64,000 nt of DNA, from NCBI GenBank assembly GCA_964059195.1, contig CAXKWD010000003.1:14986606-15050605 (forward strand), written 5' to 3'. The DNA comes from Ectobius pallidus (lineage: Eukaryota; Arthropoda; Insecta; Blattodea; Ectobiidae). This document shows positions 54,514 to 64,000 of this stretch, in pieces; positions within the stretch are counted from its first letter, which is position 1, and each line of letters begins with the position of its first letter. The notes below the pieces were generated by a model. That model saw nothing but the letters and a program-made list of their open reading frames with translations, ran no database searches and was not told where the DNA came from. The position numbers and the translations under genes are program-made.

Positions 54514-55451
54514 ATATATATATATATATATATAATTATTGGCGAGGAAAGGCTTCAAAAATTGCCACAATACATGACGATGGCAATAGTTATTCAAAAA
54601 TAATAAATGCCTAATAACCAACTATGGTCCAAATGACAATAGTTATACCAAGGAAAGCAGTAAGGATTACTCCCTCTGACCTCTCTCTATTCTGTGACAT
54701 TCTAGTTTCCATAAAATTCCAGCATCAGGCGAAACGTGAAGACTTCTAAAGATCTCTTTGTGAACACCAGGATAAAATCACCCGGTTTCCAATCAAGCTG
54801 TGAATTTGATATCTCCATGGGAACGATTTGACAATTGAATGCTGTGAAATTTGAAGACGATCGGAGGAGGCCGTGATTTATTCGCAATAAGTTCCATTCC
54901 AGTAAGGAGAGATGGAGGAGGAAGAGGAGGAGAAGAAGAAGAAGACTCCACGTGCTGTAATCAAAATGTCGTTAACAGTTTAAAGCGGCCTCAGCGGAAC
55001 GAACGCTCACTCGAAATGATGGAACGCTTCACAACACTCCATTGATACTTTCTGAAATTACACTTTTTTCTCCTCTTCTTCTTCTTTCTATAACAAGAAA
55101 ATTGTGGGAGGATCTAATGATGTCTCCACGCTTCCTTCAATACTTCAACCACACAATATCTAGCGGGAATTATTTTCTTCTCCTTTTTCCATCATTTTTC
55201 AACGAGAGAATTAAACCTGCAGGTCTGCCAACCGCTTACAAAAAAATCACGATCATTCAAAAAATCTGTTCTGCTTATCTAACAATAGAAATCATCCGAC
55301 TGAAGACCCATTCTCAATGAAAACGAGGTTTTCATCAAAACAAACTCTTTACAATGATTGAAGTAATTAATAGATACCAACTACATATTCTTGAAATGAA
55401 ACACACAACTTCTCTGCCCAAATACAAGTATAGGCTCTTAGTATAATATGA
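54514..55451. other. No gene; GA-rich tract
   Basis: A (TA)n run at 54515-54535 and a GGA/GAA-rich stretch at 54908-54946. Plus frames at 54851 and 55042 run through it without a domain. Confidence 0.4.
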
Positions 55452-56281
55452 CTAGCTTAAAAGGCCCGGCGTCGCCCGGGTTTTTTATTTTGTAATTGGA
55501 AATTAACTTATGAAGGACTTTCGATTTTTAAATTCTGGGTCCTTATATAGGTATTTATAAATTGAAATAGGAAGAACGACTTATCACACTCAAACTATTC
55601 CCTCAGAAAACGCTTCATATAGCTTTTTATGGCTCATAGAGGTTGTAGAATGTTGCTTCCCATCGCTTGTACAATACACAGCAAATAAGAAAAAACAGAA
55701 ATTTCGGCAACATAAAATTGTCTTTGCGGAATATTTATTTCTCACTCTCATGTTACCATAAAACTGTTTTGGGGATGAAATTAAACAGAAATGCAATATC
55801 ACTTTCATACTTCTCCCCCCAAAAAACCTGCGATATAATAACATACACATTAAAATTCCTCGTATTGTATTCTCTATGTCCAGGGTAGAGAAAGTTATGT
55901 GACTGCATTATTTTCGTGGATTTAATTCTTTAATAATTATTTATAACATGAATTATATTGATAGCTTCTCTAATTTCTCAAAGTCCCATTTCATTTATTT
56001 CCAAACCCATCTGAGACCACTGGCAACAATATGTTGTGATGTGAACTGTGATTTGGATTTGATAATTCTGTGTAAAAAGGGATTAAGTATACTCAAAAAC
56101 ATTTGATTTTTGGCATTTAAAATTTAAAAAAATAAAAATCCTTTCTTAGTGAGCACCTACATTATGAAACGAAGGTACTGTCAAAATTCCAAGTCTGTAC
56201 CTGTTATAGTTTAGGCTCTACGTTGATTCTGTCAGTCAGTCAGTTAGTCAGGACAAAGCCTTTTATATATATATATATAGA
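55452..56281 (-). mobile_element. Non-autonomous Helitron, type 2, minus strand
   Basis: Minus strand: A|TCTATATATATATATATAAA start, TGACTAACTGAC array, TTTCATCCCCAAAACAG tract, hairpin CCCGG-GCGACG-CCGGG, CCTTTTAAG, CTAG|T. 830 bp. An 86-codon minus frame (55850-55590) overlaps the tract that is open in several type-2 copies. Confidence 0.9.
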
Positions 56282-56575
56282 TATTATCCCGCGATCGTCC
56301 GCGCCCATGGTTGTCACACCATCACTCATGCGTTAGATTTGATCTAACATGCATTTTTCCTTTTATAGCTATTAAATGCAACTCAAACGCATGGGCTAAA
56401 CTTACAATAAGTTTCTATTTAACCATTTAACATTTGTAAAATCAAATACTGTTCTATTTCCTTTTTCAAAACATAATAATAATAATAATAATAATAATAA
56501 TTGTCAAAGCCGGCAAACGAACAAGACACAGACACTAAGAACATTGTTAACACACAGTACATGGAGGCTCAAGTC

Positions 56576-56618
<43 letters not shown>

Positions 56619-56639
56619 CATCTCAGGTAAACTGATGTT
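56282..56639. repeat. Two (AAT)n microsatellites in unannotated DNA
   Basis: AAT tracts at 56473-56501 and 56577-56618; nothing else recognised. Confidence 0.8.
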
Positions 56640-57080
56640 ACAAAGTGCCAAAATGTTTTTTTTTTTAAATAAGTGATAACTGCAATTATGATATGCAGAA
56701 AAAAGCTATAATTGTAATCGATTTCCGAGTCAAGCTCGATTCATTAGGCAGGGCATACGGAAGAACGAAGGTCTAGTTTGATAAGCATATGTGAAGGAAT
56801 ATGTGGGTAGTGTTATTTGTCAAAGCTAACTGTATTTCAACTTCCAAAGCCGTATATGTACACTCTAAAACAATTTGTTGTCATGAAAACTGATTTGCAC
56901 TTGATTCTTACTACTATATTACCATAAAATAGGCACTAAATTGGGATTTACTCCAGTAGCCTACTCAAATACGCTTTATCGGATTTTCATTAAACGTGGT
57001 ATACGCATTTATAACGTCGATGTGAATAAGCCTATTGATTTTGGACCAACTCGATTGATCGATACTGGAGTTATGCCCAC
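56640..57080. mobile_element. Family T element, internally inverted copy
   Basis: 56645-56955 matches the 3' half of family T on the minus strand (AGTGCCAAAATG, GATTCATTAGGCAGGGC, GTGAAGGAATATGTGGG). 56972-57080 matches its 5' half on the plus strand (CAAATACGCTTTATCGG, GTATACGCATTTATAACG). The two halves meet near 56960 at a TAGCCTA. Confidence 0.65.
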
Positions 57081-57899
57081 TAATATTGTCTGAAAAAAAT
57101 TAACAAGCTCTGTTTTCTTAATTTACTTTAATTTTATTAAATTTAGTTTAATTTACTGTAATATCGCTACAATGTTTAAAATACACAGATAAATCATATA
57201 TAGGCCTAATGTGACATTTATGCAAAGGACTTTTTTCAACTAAAATTACCGAAAATATTTCACCCCTGTTTATCAAAGTTTATAGTCGAGTGGTTGCATT
57301 ATTTCATTTGCCTGTACAACGTGTAAAACCTTTTTGCACCGGTCCATCGACTTGTTGGAGTTTGAAATGGCCACAAAGATGAGGTTGACAGTTGTTGTGG
57401 TTAACCATCTACCAGCTGGTCAGATCATGAGGTTCTGTGGTCTTGATTGAATGTGATATTGTACGTGACGTGAGTTATCTTCCATTGTGACAATGTTTTA
57501 TCAGTTCTTAACACCTCGTTGCAGCCCTCACAGGAGGCGTGAAAGGAAAGAATATGACCCAGCGGGTGAAATTTAATGTCCTTTTTTTATGAGGAGTTAT
57601 AAAATGGATGGAAATTGATTTTTCTAGGGGCGAACGGGTTCTGATGTAAAAAACGAAACTTCCTCTACCGAATTAAAAGATTTGGGTCATAGTATACTAT
57701 ATTATAATTCATAATATTTATTTTATATATTATAGGCCTATATTTTTAGTATTATATTAATCATATGATAGATGTGTTTATTGAGAAATCAAGTTCCCTT
57801 GGAATAACTTACACTATAATATTCAATATTGTCATTTAGCAATAGACATAAACACAAAGTAGACCTATAGTACAAGGTTTGAGATAAATTTATAAAAAA
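57081..57899. other. No gene recognised
   Basis: No domain or repeat; TAGGCCTA at 57201 and 57733. Confidence 0.4.
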
Positions 57900-58671
57900 T
57901 CGGGTGCGTGGAACGCCACGCGATAGAAGTGAAACTTGTTTTAATTTTTAATTTTTTTTTTTTAATTTTAGATGTTCGATTTTTTTAATTTTGGATTTTT
58001 AGATTTTTTAGATTTTTTAAATTTTGGATTTTTAATTTTGGATTATTTTATTTTTTAATGTTGTATTGTTTTAATGGTGAAGGGCTCAACACTCCACTAG
58101 CTCGAAGCAGTAATAGCCCCCCACTCAATGCCTAATAGCTTTCCCCCGCGCGCTCCCGTAATTTTTATTTTAATAATTTTTTAATTTTAGACTTTTTTAT
58201 TTTTAATTTTAGTTTTTTTTTTTAATTTTAGATTTTTAATTTAGGAAGTTTTTGATTTTTTAAATTTTGAATAAGCCTAATCATTGAGTTCATTGTTTTC
58301 TGTGCAGTCCGTTCCGTCACAGCCCTACTAATTTCGTGACGATTTTGAGTGTAACAATTTAGTGACGATTTCGTCCGTAACGCAAGTTTGGGTTAGCTCT
58401 CTATTTACTCCTAGCGCGGCTAAAGAAGTTTCACTTCTAAAAAGGAGTCTGGAGTTATTCATTAATGTTATTTTCCATCAACCCCTTCTGAATAGTTTTT
58501 GAAGTGAAACTTCTTTAGGCGCGCTAGGAATATGCCGAAAGAGTGAATTTCTTATTTTATTTTTTATTGAGATGATTTCCTTCTTCCGTTCGATATAATT
58601 ATATGTATTCCTCTATTTCACTCTCAACGTTGCCAAAGAAGTTTCATTTCTGTCGCGTTCCACGCACCCGA
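57900..58671. repeat. Foldback element (TCGGGTGCGTGG ends), long copy
   Basis: Left arm TCGGGTGCGTGGAACGCCAC...GAAGTGAAACTT (57900-57937) pairs with right arm AAGTTTCATTTCTGTCGCG...CACGCACCCGA (58635-58671). A second inner pair, GCTAAAGAAGTTTCACTTC (58421-58439) and GAAGTGAAACTTCTTTAGGC (58501-58520), is also inverted. Between them is the ATTTTGGATTTTTAA low-complexity tract. A shorter relative is at 308-666. No ORF. Confidence 0.7.
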
Positions 58672-59596
58672 TTTTTTTGAAAACATATTGATTCAATTGG
58701 GTTACAGTGTGTTGCCTTTCATTAGAGGGTATAAGGAGAAAACTATTCGGAATTTTAAAACTAAGTTTGCTTCAAAATAAAACCAATTTCGCGGATCTCC
58801 ACTTATAGGGCACAGCTCTAATATTATCGACTCCTCCATTCTAGAATCACGGTATCAGTTCAGTGCCTGAGGACACCTAAGAATGTAAGGGTAGTTGAAC
58901 TTGTTAAAATAGTGAAGTAGCTAACAGAGCTCTCCACTAATGATGAGTCCCTAGCTTAAAAAACATTTGCATTCCAGGAACATAAAGATTCAGTAAAGAT
59001 GAAAGTATGCTCTCATATTTTTATACACTTTTAATGAAACTGGGGGAGAGAGAGAGGGTAGAAATGCAAATTGCCAGGAGGGTTCCCTCCCCATTCAAGT
59101 ACAGAAGAACTGCCCCTACACACAACGTTGCCTCAACTTTAAGGGAACATTCATTTCATGCTCAGACGGTTTCTAAAATTAATATAAAAACACACACACA
59201 CACAATGAATGCCACACTGTCAGTATATCTACTTGGTTTTTTATATTATGTAAATTCATCATGAGAACGCCAAATGGACAGTTGTTTACTGCCAGTGTTT
59301 TAAAGTCTAAATGAAATTCAAAACTCTTGTGTTATTAAATGCTATTTAGTCTTCAAGTCTGTAATTGCTCGGGAGTTTTATATATACCAACGTTGCCAAC
59401 TCTGTGAGCTGAAACTATGCTAGGTGCAACTATACTTGATCCAAGATGTGTATTACGGATCAAAAGTAAACAACAGACTTGCCTTGATTAACTGCGTCCT
59501 GTCGTTTCATTGGTTAATCACACCAGCGCATACTTCAAAATAGTGCGACAAGCTCAGTCAGATGTTTACTTCCATCCGCACACATCGTAATAGTAT
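58672..59596. other. No gene recognised
   Basis: The plus frame 59007-59264 (85 codons) includes a CACACA run; no domain. No element ends seen. Confidence 0.4.
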
Positions 59597-60025
59597 ATTG
59601 CGATACAAGTGCCTTAAGGCACGTTTACGGGTCGGGTTTTCAAGTTTTCGAGACCCGTAAATGCCTTTACGGCCCGTGTGTTGCATGCTATTTTTTGCAC
59701 GATGATTATTTATATCAATTTAATTATATTAATTGTGATATTACCTGAAAATATTATGTAAATACATTCTTGAAAATAGATGTTTATTTCAGAAAGTGAT
59801 TCGCATGTGTTTGTTGTTATGGGAACCGAATATTTGTCCTGGGGGCCGTGCCCATAAAGGCTTGTATTATGAAGTGTATCGTAATGAATTATGACGTAGC
59901 GCTTGGACCGTAAGTAATTTAACCTCATCGCAACCGTCCTTAGTAACAAGACTGTGTGGGAATGTCGACTTACGATCCATGTAAACAACGTTCGTAAGTA
60001 CCACTTACTAGCTAAGGAGTGCAAA
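59597..60025 (+). repeat. Hairpin-headed dispersed repeat Z, third copy
   Basis: After TTGCGATACAAG, GTGCCTTAAGGCACG and TTTACGGGTC pair with GACCCGTAAATGCC and TTTACGGCCC (59610-59680). The stem matches in position the 18.6-kb copy but with different bases on both arms. The body through GAGTGCAAAAAA is conserved. The 104-codon minus frame is not supported. Confidence 0.7.
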
Positions 60026-60234
60026 AAATAATATTATTTATAAGCTTATCTTATGTAATTGTGAAAACATAAGTTCTCTTAAGTGAGTCGCTTACTTTCA
60101 TATTTGTATCACAGGCTTACATGTTTAAAACATATATCTATCAAATGAGATTTCATTTGTTTTTATAACGGCCTTAGGAAATTTGTTGATTCTGAAGAAA
60201 AAACAAGTCACATAAGTTACGTGCTCTTTGCAAT

Positions 60235-60540
60235 ATGGTCTCTTGTTCTATATCAGAATGTGAAGTGAGAAAAATGTATTGGCCATGCTTAAAGTAAAGA
60301 AAGGTAAGAGAGTACATTAAGAAGATTTTATTTGGATTGTGTATCCCTCGGGGATGCGGTGTGATGTGATAACGAATTTCTCTTCATTTTTACAACCAAT
60401 TTACATGAAGAGAACGTCATATATAATAATTATATTATAACTTACTAAGAGGCTAACTTTTATTTGGGCAGAGGAAGTCATTTGAATTTCACATAATATT
60501 TTTTTTACATTAATAACTAATACATATTACTGATACATAT
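60235..60540 (+). repeat. Dispersed repeat W
   Basis: It matches 53325-53640 and in part 9150-9245: TTCTATATCAGAATGTGAAG, ATTGGCCATGCTTAAAG, CTTTTATTTGGGCAGAGG. Confidence 0.6.
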
Positions 60541-60731
60541 TCGATATTTCCAATATTATCCCACGTAATATTTTGCATTCAGAAAGACTAAATAAAACCT
60601 AATGTAGACTAATCTAAAAACAAATGGCAGTGACATTCTCATTGGCCGATATCATGCCATTGTCAAGCCGGTGTTACAATATCCAACATTAATAGGGTAT
60701 TCAATTACCGATATATTATGATATACTATAA

Positions 60732-61555
60732 CTAGCTTAAAAGGCCCGGCGTCGTCCGGGTTTTGTATTTTGTAAATTCAAAATTAACTTATGAAGGGCT
60801 TTCGATTTTCAAATTCTAGGTCCTTATAGGCTATAGCCTTCGTATTAAAAATCTGAAATGAAGAAGAACGACTTATCACACTCAAACTATTTCCTCAGAA
60901 AACGCTTGATATAGCTTTTTATGGCTCATAGAGGATGTGGAACTTTGCATCCCATCGTTTCTACACACCAAGCCTAGTAGGCGTTCAAATAAGAAGAAAC
61001 AGATAGGCCTAATTCGGTAACATAAAATTGTATTATCTTTGCGGGATATTTTATTTCTCACTATCATGTTACCATACAACCGTTTCGGGGATGAAATTAA
61101 AAAGTAATTCAATGCGATATAATAATATACATATTACCATACCTCGTAGGGTATTCTCTATGTCCAGGGTAGAGAAAGTTATGTGACTGCATCACATTGT
61201 GCATTATTTTAGTAGATTTCATCTTCAATATTTATTTACAGCAATTAATTATATTGATAGATTCTCTAATTTATCAAAGTGCCGTATCATTTATTTCCAA
61301 ACCTACCTGAGATCACTGTCAACACTACACGGAATTTGATTTGGATTTTATAATTCTGTGTAAAAAGGTATTAAGTATTTTAAAAATATTTGATTTTTTC
61401 ATTTAAATCAGAATTTTTCAAAACCATTTCTTAGTGAGTACTTACATTATGAAACGAAGGTACTGTCAAAATTCCAAGTCTCTAATTTGATTCTGTCAGT
61501 TATACGTTCATTCAGTCGATCAGGACAAAGCCTATTATAATTATATAGAGAGAGA
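60732..61555 (-). mobile_element. Non-autonomous Helitron, type 2, minus strand
   Basis: Minus strand: A|TCTCTCTATATAATTATAAT start; CCCGG-ACGACG-CCGGG hairpin, CCTTTTAAG, CTAG|T end. 824 bp. TAGGCCTA (61004) and a TAGGCTATAGCC double word (60830) are additions relative to siblings. Confidence 0.88.
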
Positions 61556-62000
61556 TTTATGTTTTTAAAAGTAGCCAAGAACGCGTATATTCGTGAAAGA
61601 CATTTTTCATCCAAATAAATGCGGATAATTCTTACAACGTTGAATTTATACACTGCTAATAAGGCAGTCATCACATTAAAACATCAGTGAGCTCTAAGTT
61701 TGAAATCGATATGGAACATTTAAATAAAATAGCCGGTTTCCGTGCATGACAAATATAACATGTCAATAAAAATGCTCAAATTTTACATAAAACATAACTC
61801 TATTAATCTTACATATCTCCATTTACAAACCTTGAAGCGACGAATTGATACGGAAGTATCAGTAAAACGGCCAAGAATGCATGCTACATTAACATATGTT
61901 TCTGGGTATTGAATTGAGATTTTTCAGCATACGTTTAGCCCTACACGGCCTAAAATAAGATGTTGATAGAAATTTCCTGATATATTACCATAAAAATAGA
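61546..62000 (+). repeat. Duplicated segment, arm 1
   Basis: AGAGAGATTTATGTTTTTAA, AAAGTAGCCAAGAACGCG, AAATCGATATGGA and CATGTCAATAAAAATGCTC match 63088-63500 in order. Arm 1 starts inside the 5' terminus of the Helitron at 60732-61555. Confidence 0.75.
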
Positions 62001-62260
62001 TATAAATTTATTTCCTTCAGTCATTGTCAAAATACAAGAAGAAACGCCTATTTTCGTTTCGCTGAATCAAAATGTAAGACGACCAAGGGGCAATTGCATG
62101 GTCAAAATTATGGTTTGAAATTGTATAACACGTTTATTGCTAAGCATCCAGAATATATAAATTACAATCTCAAACATTTTAAGAGGAAAATAAAAAACAA
62201 ATTATATAATATTAATAGCACAACTTTAATTTTTTTTTGTTTTTCAATGTTTCAAACCAA

Positions 62261-62268
<8 letters not shown>
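62001..62268. other. No gene recognised
   Basis: The plus frame from 62094 ends in the TA tract (poly Tyr-Ile), an artefact. Confidence 0.4.

Positions 62269-62317
<49 letters not shown>
62269..62317. repeat. (TA)n microsatellite
   Basis: About 24 TA units just upstream of a Helitron start. Confidence 0.95.
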
Positions 62318-62321
<4 letters not shown>

Positions 62322-62323
62322 AA

Positions 62324-63081
62324 TCTCTATATATAAGAGGCTTTGTCCTGACTGACTGAATGAATGATTGACTTATTGACAGAGAATCAACGTAGAGCCT
62401 AAACTATAATAGGCAGAGACTTGGAATTTTGACAGTACCTTCGTTTCATAAGAAAGGATTTTGAAAAATTTTGATTTTAAATGCCAAAAATCAAATGTTT
62501 TTGAGAATACTTAACCCCTTTTTACACAGAATTATCAAATCCAAATCACAGTTCACATGACTAGATATTGTTGTCAGTTTTCTCAGATGGGTATGGAAAT
62601 AAACGAAACGAGAATTTGACAAATTCATAACTTTCTCTACCCTGGACATAGAGAAAACAATACGTGGTATGTATATTATTATATCGCAGGTTTTTGGGGA
62701 GAGAAGTATGAAAGTGATATTGCATTTCTGTTTAATTTCATCCCCAAAACGGTTTTATGGTAACATGAGAGTGAGAAATAAATATTCCGCAAAGACAATA
62801 CAATTTTATGTTACCAGAATTTCTGTTTCTTCTTATTTGGACTCCTACCAGGTTTGCTGTGTACAAGCGATGGAATGCAGAATTCTACATCCTCTATGAG
62901 CCATAAAAAGCTATACCAAGCGTTTTCTGAGGGAATAGTTTGAGTGTGATAAGTCGTTCTTCATATTTCAAATTCTAAATACCTATATAAGGACCTAGAA
63001 TTCAAAAATTGAAAGTCCTTCATAAGTTAATTTTCAATTACAAAATAGAAAACCCGGGCGACGCCGGGCCATGTAAGCTAG
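62324..63081 (+). mobile_element. Non-autonomous Helitron, type 2
   Basis: A|TCTCTATATATAAGAGGC start, TGACTGAATGAATGATTGAC array, TTTCATCCCCAAAACGG tract, hairpin CCCGG-GCGACG-CCGGG, CCATGTAAG, CTAG|T. 758 bp. A 76-codon plus frame (62669-62899) across the shared tract is open here but has no known domain. Confidence 0.9.
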
Positions 63082-63500
63082 TATATTATATAGAGAGATT
63101 TATGTTTTTAAAAGTAGCCAACAACGCGAAAATTCGCAGAGCACAACAATCTTATAAATCTAAATTAAATAAAACTGAATTTATACACTGCTAATAAAGC
63201 AGTCATCACATGAAAACATCATTGAGCTCTTAGTTTAAAATCGATATGGAAAATTTAAATAGAATATCTGGTTTCCGTACATGAGAAATATAACATGTCA
63301 ATAAAAATTCTACAATTTTACATAAAACATAAATCTAATCATCTTACATCTCTCCTTTTACAATCCTTGAAGCTACGAACTGATACGTAAATACCAATGC
63401 CAAGAATAGTCGGTAGGTTACTTTAACACGAGTCTTTTCAGCAGAAGTTTAGCCTACACGGCCTAAAATAAGATGTTAATAGAAATATCCTGAAATGAAA
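63082..63500 (+). repeat. Duplicated segment, arm 2
   Basis: It matches 61546-62000. It begins TATATTATATAGAGAGATTT, which includes what looks like the terminal bases of a Helitron 5' end, directly after the CTAG|T of the Helitron at 62324-63081. Confidence 0.75.
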
Positions 63501-63769
63501 GAAGGGTTTCTTTAGATAAGTTGGTATAACCCCTGACCTTCAACAGAAAAGCTGAAGTATGGAAAAGAGAAGATACCTGAGATCAGATGTACGCTTGTTC
63601 AATCTCTGAAAGATTCCCCAAAGGGACGGAAACTGCCTTTCGCATATATAAAACATCGAATCGCACATGTCACCTGCTAGGTCTGTTTGTACAGAGTCTT
63701 ATCCAACAGCATTTGTTCCTCACATATTAGTAGCCTATGTATAATTCACTGATGATGTTATTGCTGAAT
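63501..63769. other. No gene recognised
   Basis: No domain or repeat boundary. Confidence 0.4.
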
Positions 63770-64000
63770 TTATGTTGGGTAACCCAACGAGAGTTGACGA
63801 GTTTATCGATAGATTCGTGACTCCGCAGCAGGAGTGAATTTATCTGATGCAACTCGTCAACTCGAGTTGGATTTATTAGGACTATTCCATGAATAAAAAT
63901 CCACCAGATTATACAAATAATAATAACTTTCGTTCTTTGTTGTATAAAAACAAAACTAACAGCTGCGAGATCACGGCCTACTATGAATAAACCATCCATG
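63770..64000 (-). repeat. Dispersed repeat P, partial, runs off the window
   Basis: On the minus strand it matches 18170-18360 and 41755-41975: the GAGTTGACGAG/CTCGTCAACTC hairpin (63788-63867), AATAGTCxTAATAAATCC and the CATCCATGG... part. The 90-codon minus frame is repeat sequence. Confidence 0.7.

Noticed and set aside
54845..55320. Possible host exons in the GA-rich region
   Set aside because: Frames come from GGA/GAA simple sequence. I saw no convincing splice-site pairing and no domain.
1..64000. Host protein-coding gene or endogenous viral element
   Set aside because: No exon-like conserved domain, integrase, capsid or envelope-like motif was seen. The only enzyme motifs are LINE reverse transcriptase/RNase H and a mariner transposase.

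Overview
This window looks like intergenic or intronic DNA from a large, AT-rich, transposon-dense animal genome, most likely an insect. Cockroach or termite is my guess from the general style; nothing in the window fixes the species. I found no convincing host protein-coding exon, no intact tRNA or rRNA gene, and no bacterial, CRISPR or operon-like structure. Nearly all ORFs are under 125 codons and lie inside transposable elements or simple repeats. The only recognisable proteins are remnants of transposon enzymes.

Layout. 0-6 kb: a foldback repeat, an I-like LINE 3' end with a broken RNase H domain (minus strand), a tRNA-derived SINE with an 11-bp target duplication inside an RTE-like LINE fragment, and a 1.15-kb hAT-type MITE holding another repeat. 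6-16 kb: a Tc1/mariner-like MITE with a hAT MITE inside it, a second hAT MITE, two SINEs, the first Helitron, and a hAT element whose left end is tandemly repeated four times and which also contains a Helitron. 16-30 kb: a tRNA-like sequence, a pogo/Tigger-like MITE, several dispersed repeat families, Helitrons, a SINE in one arm of a local duplication, and a hAT nested in a hAT. 30-45 kb: four copies of the main SINE family, an RTE 3' end, Helitrons, a PIF/Harbinger-like MITE, and a 721-bp inverted-repeat element with internal motif repeats. 45-52 kb: a mariner-type transposase remnant between long inverted repeats, a reverse transcriptase remnant (YADD) split by a hAT MITE, and three hAT MITEs around the same 8-bp target word. 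52-64 kb: more SINE, hAT, Helitron and foldback copies, ending in a duplicated segment tied to two Helitron ends.

How the parts relate. All DNA transposons seen here are non-autonomous or decayed, so they would depend on transposases or a Helitron Rep/helicase encoded elsewhere. Family calls rest on terminal structure: 8-bp duplications fitting nTnnnnAn for hAT, TA for Tc1/mariner/pogo, TAA for PIF/Harbinger, and A|TC...hairpin...CTAG|T for Helitrons. SINE calls rest on A/B-box tRNA-like heads plus 9-15-bp duplications.

The most unusual signal is not an element but a word. The palindrome TAGGCCTA occurs about 30 times, with many TAGGCTA/TAGCCTA relatives. Comparing copies of the same repeat shows that these arise by replacing a plain TA with TA-GGCC-TA, TA-GGC-TA or TA-GCC-TA. 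That looks like a TA-targeted micro-insertion or excision footprint.
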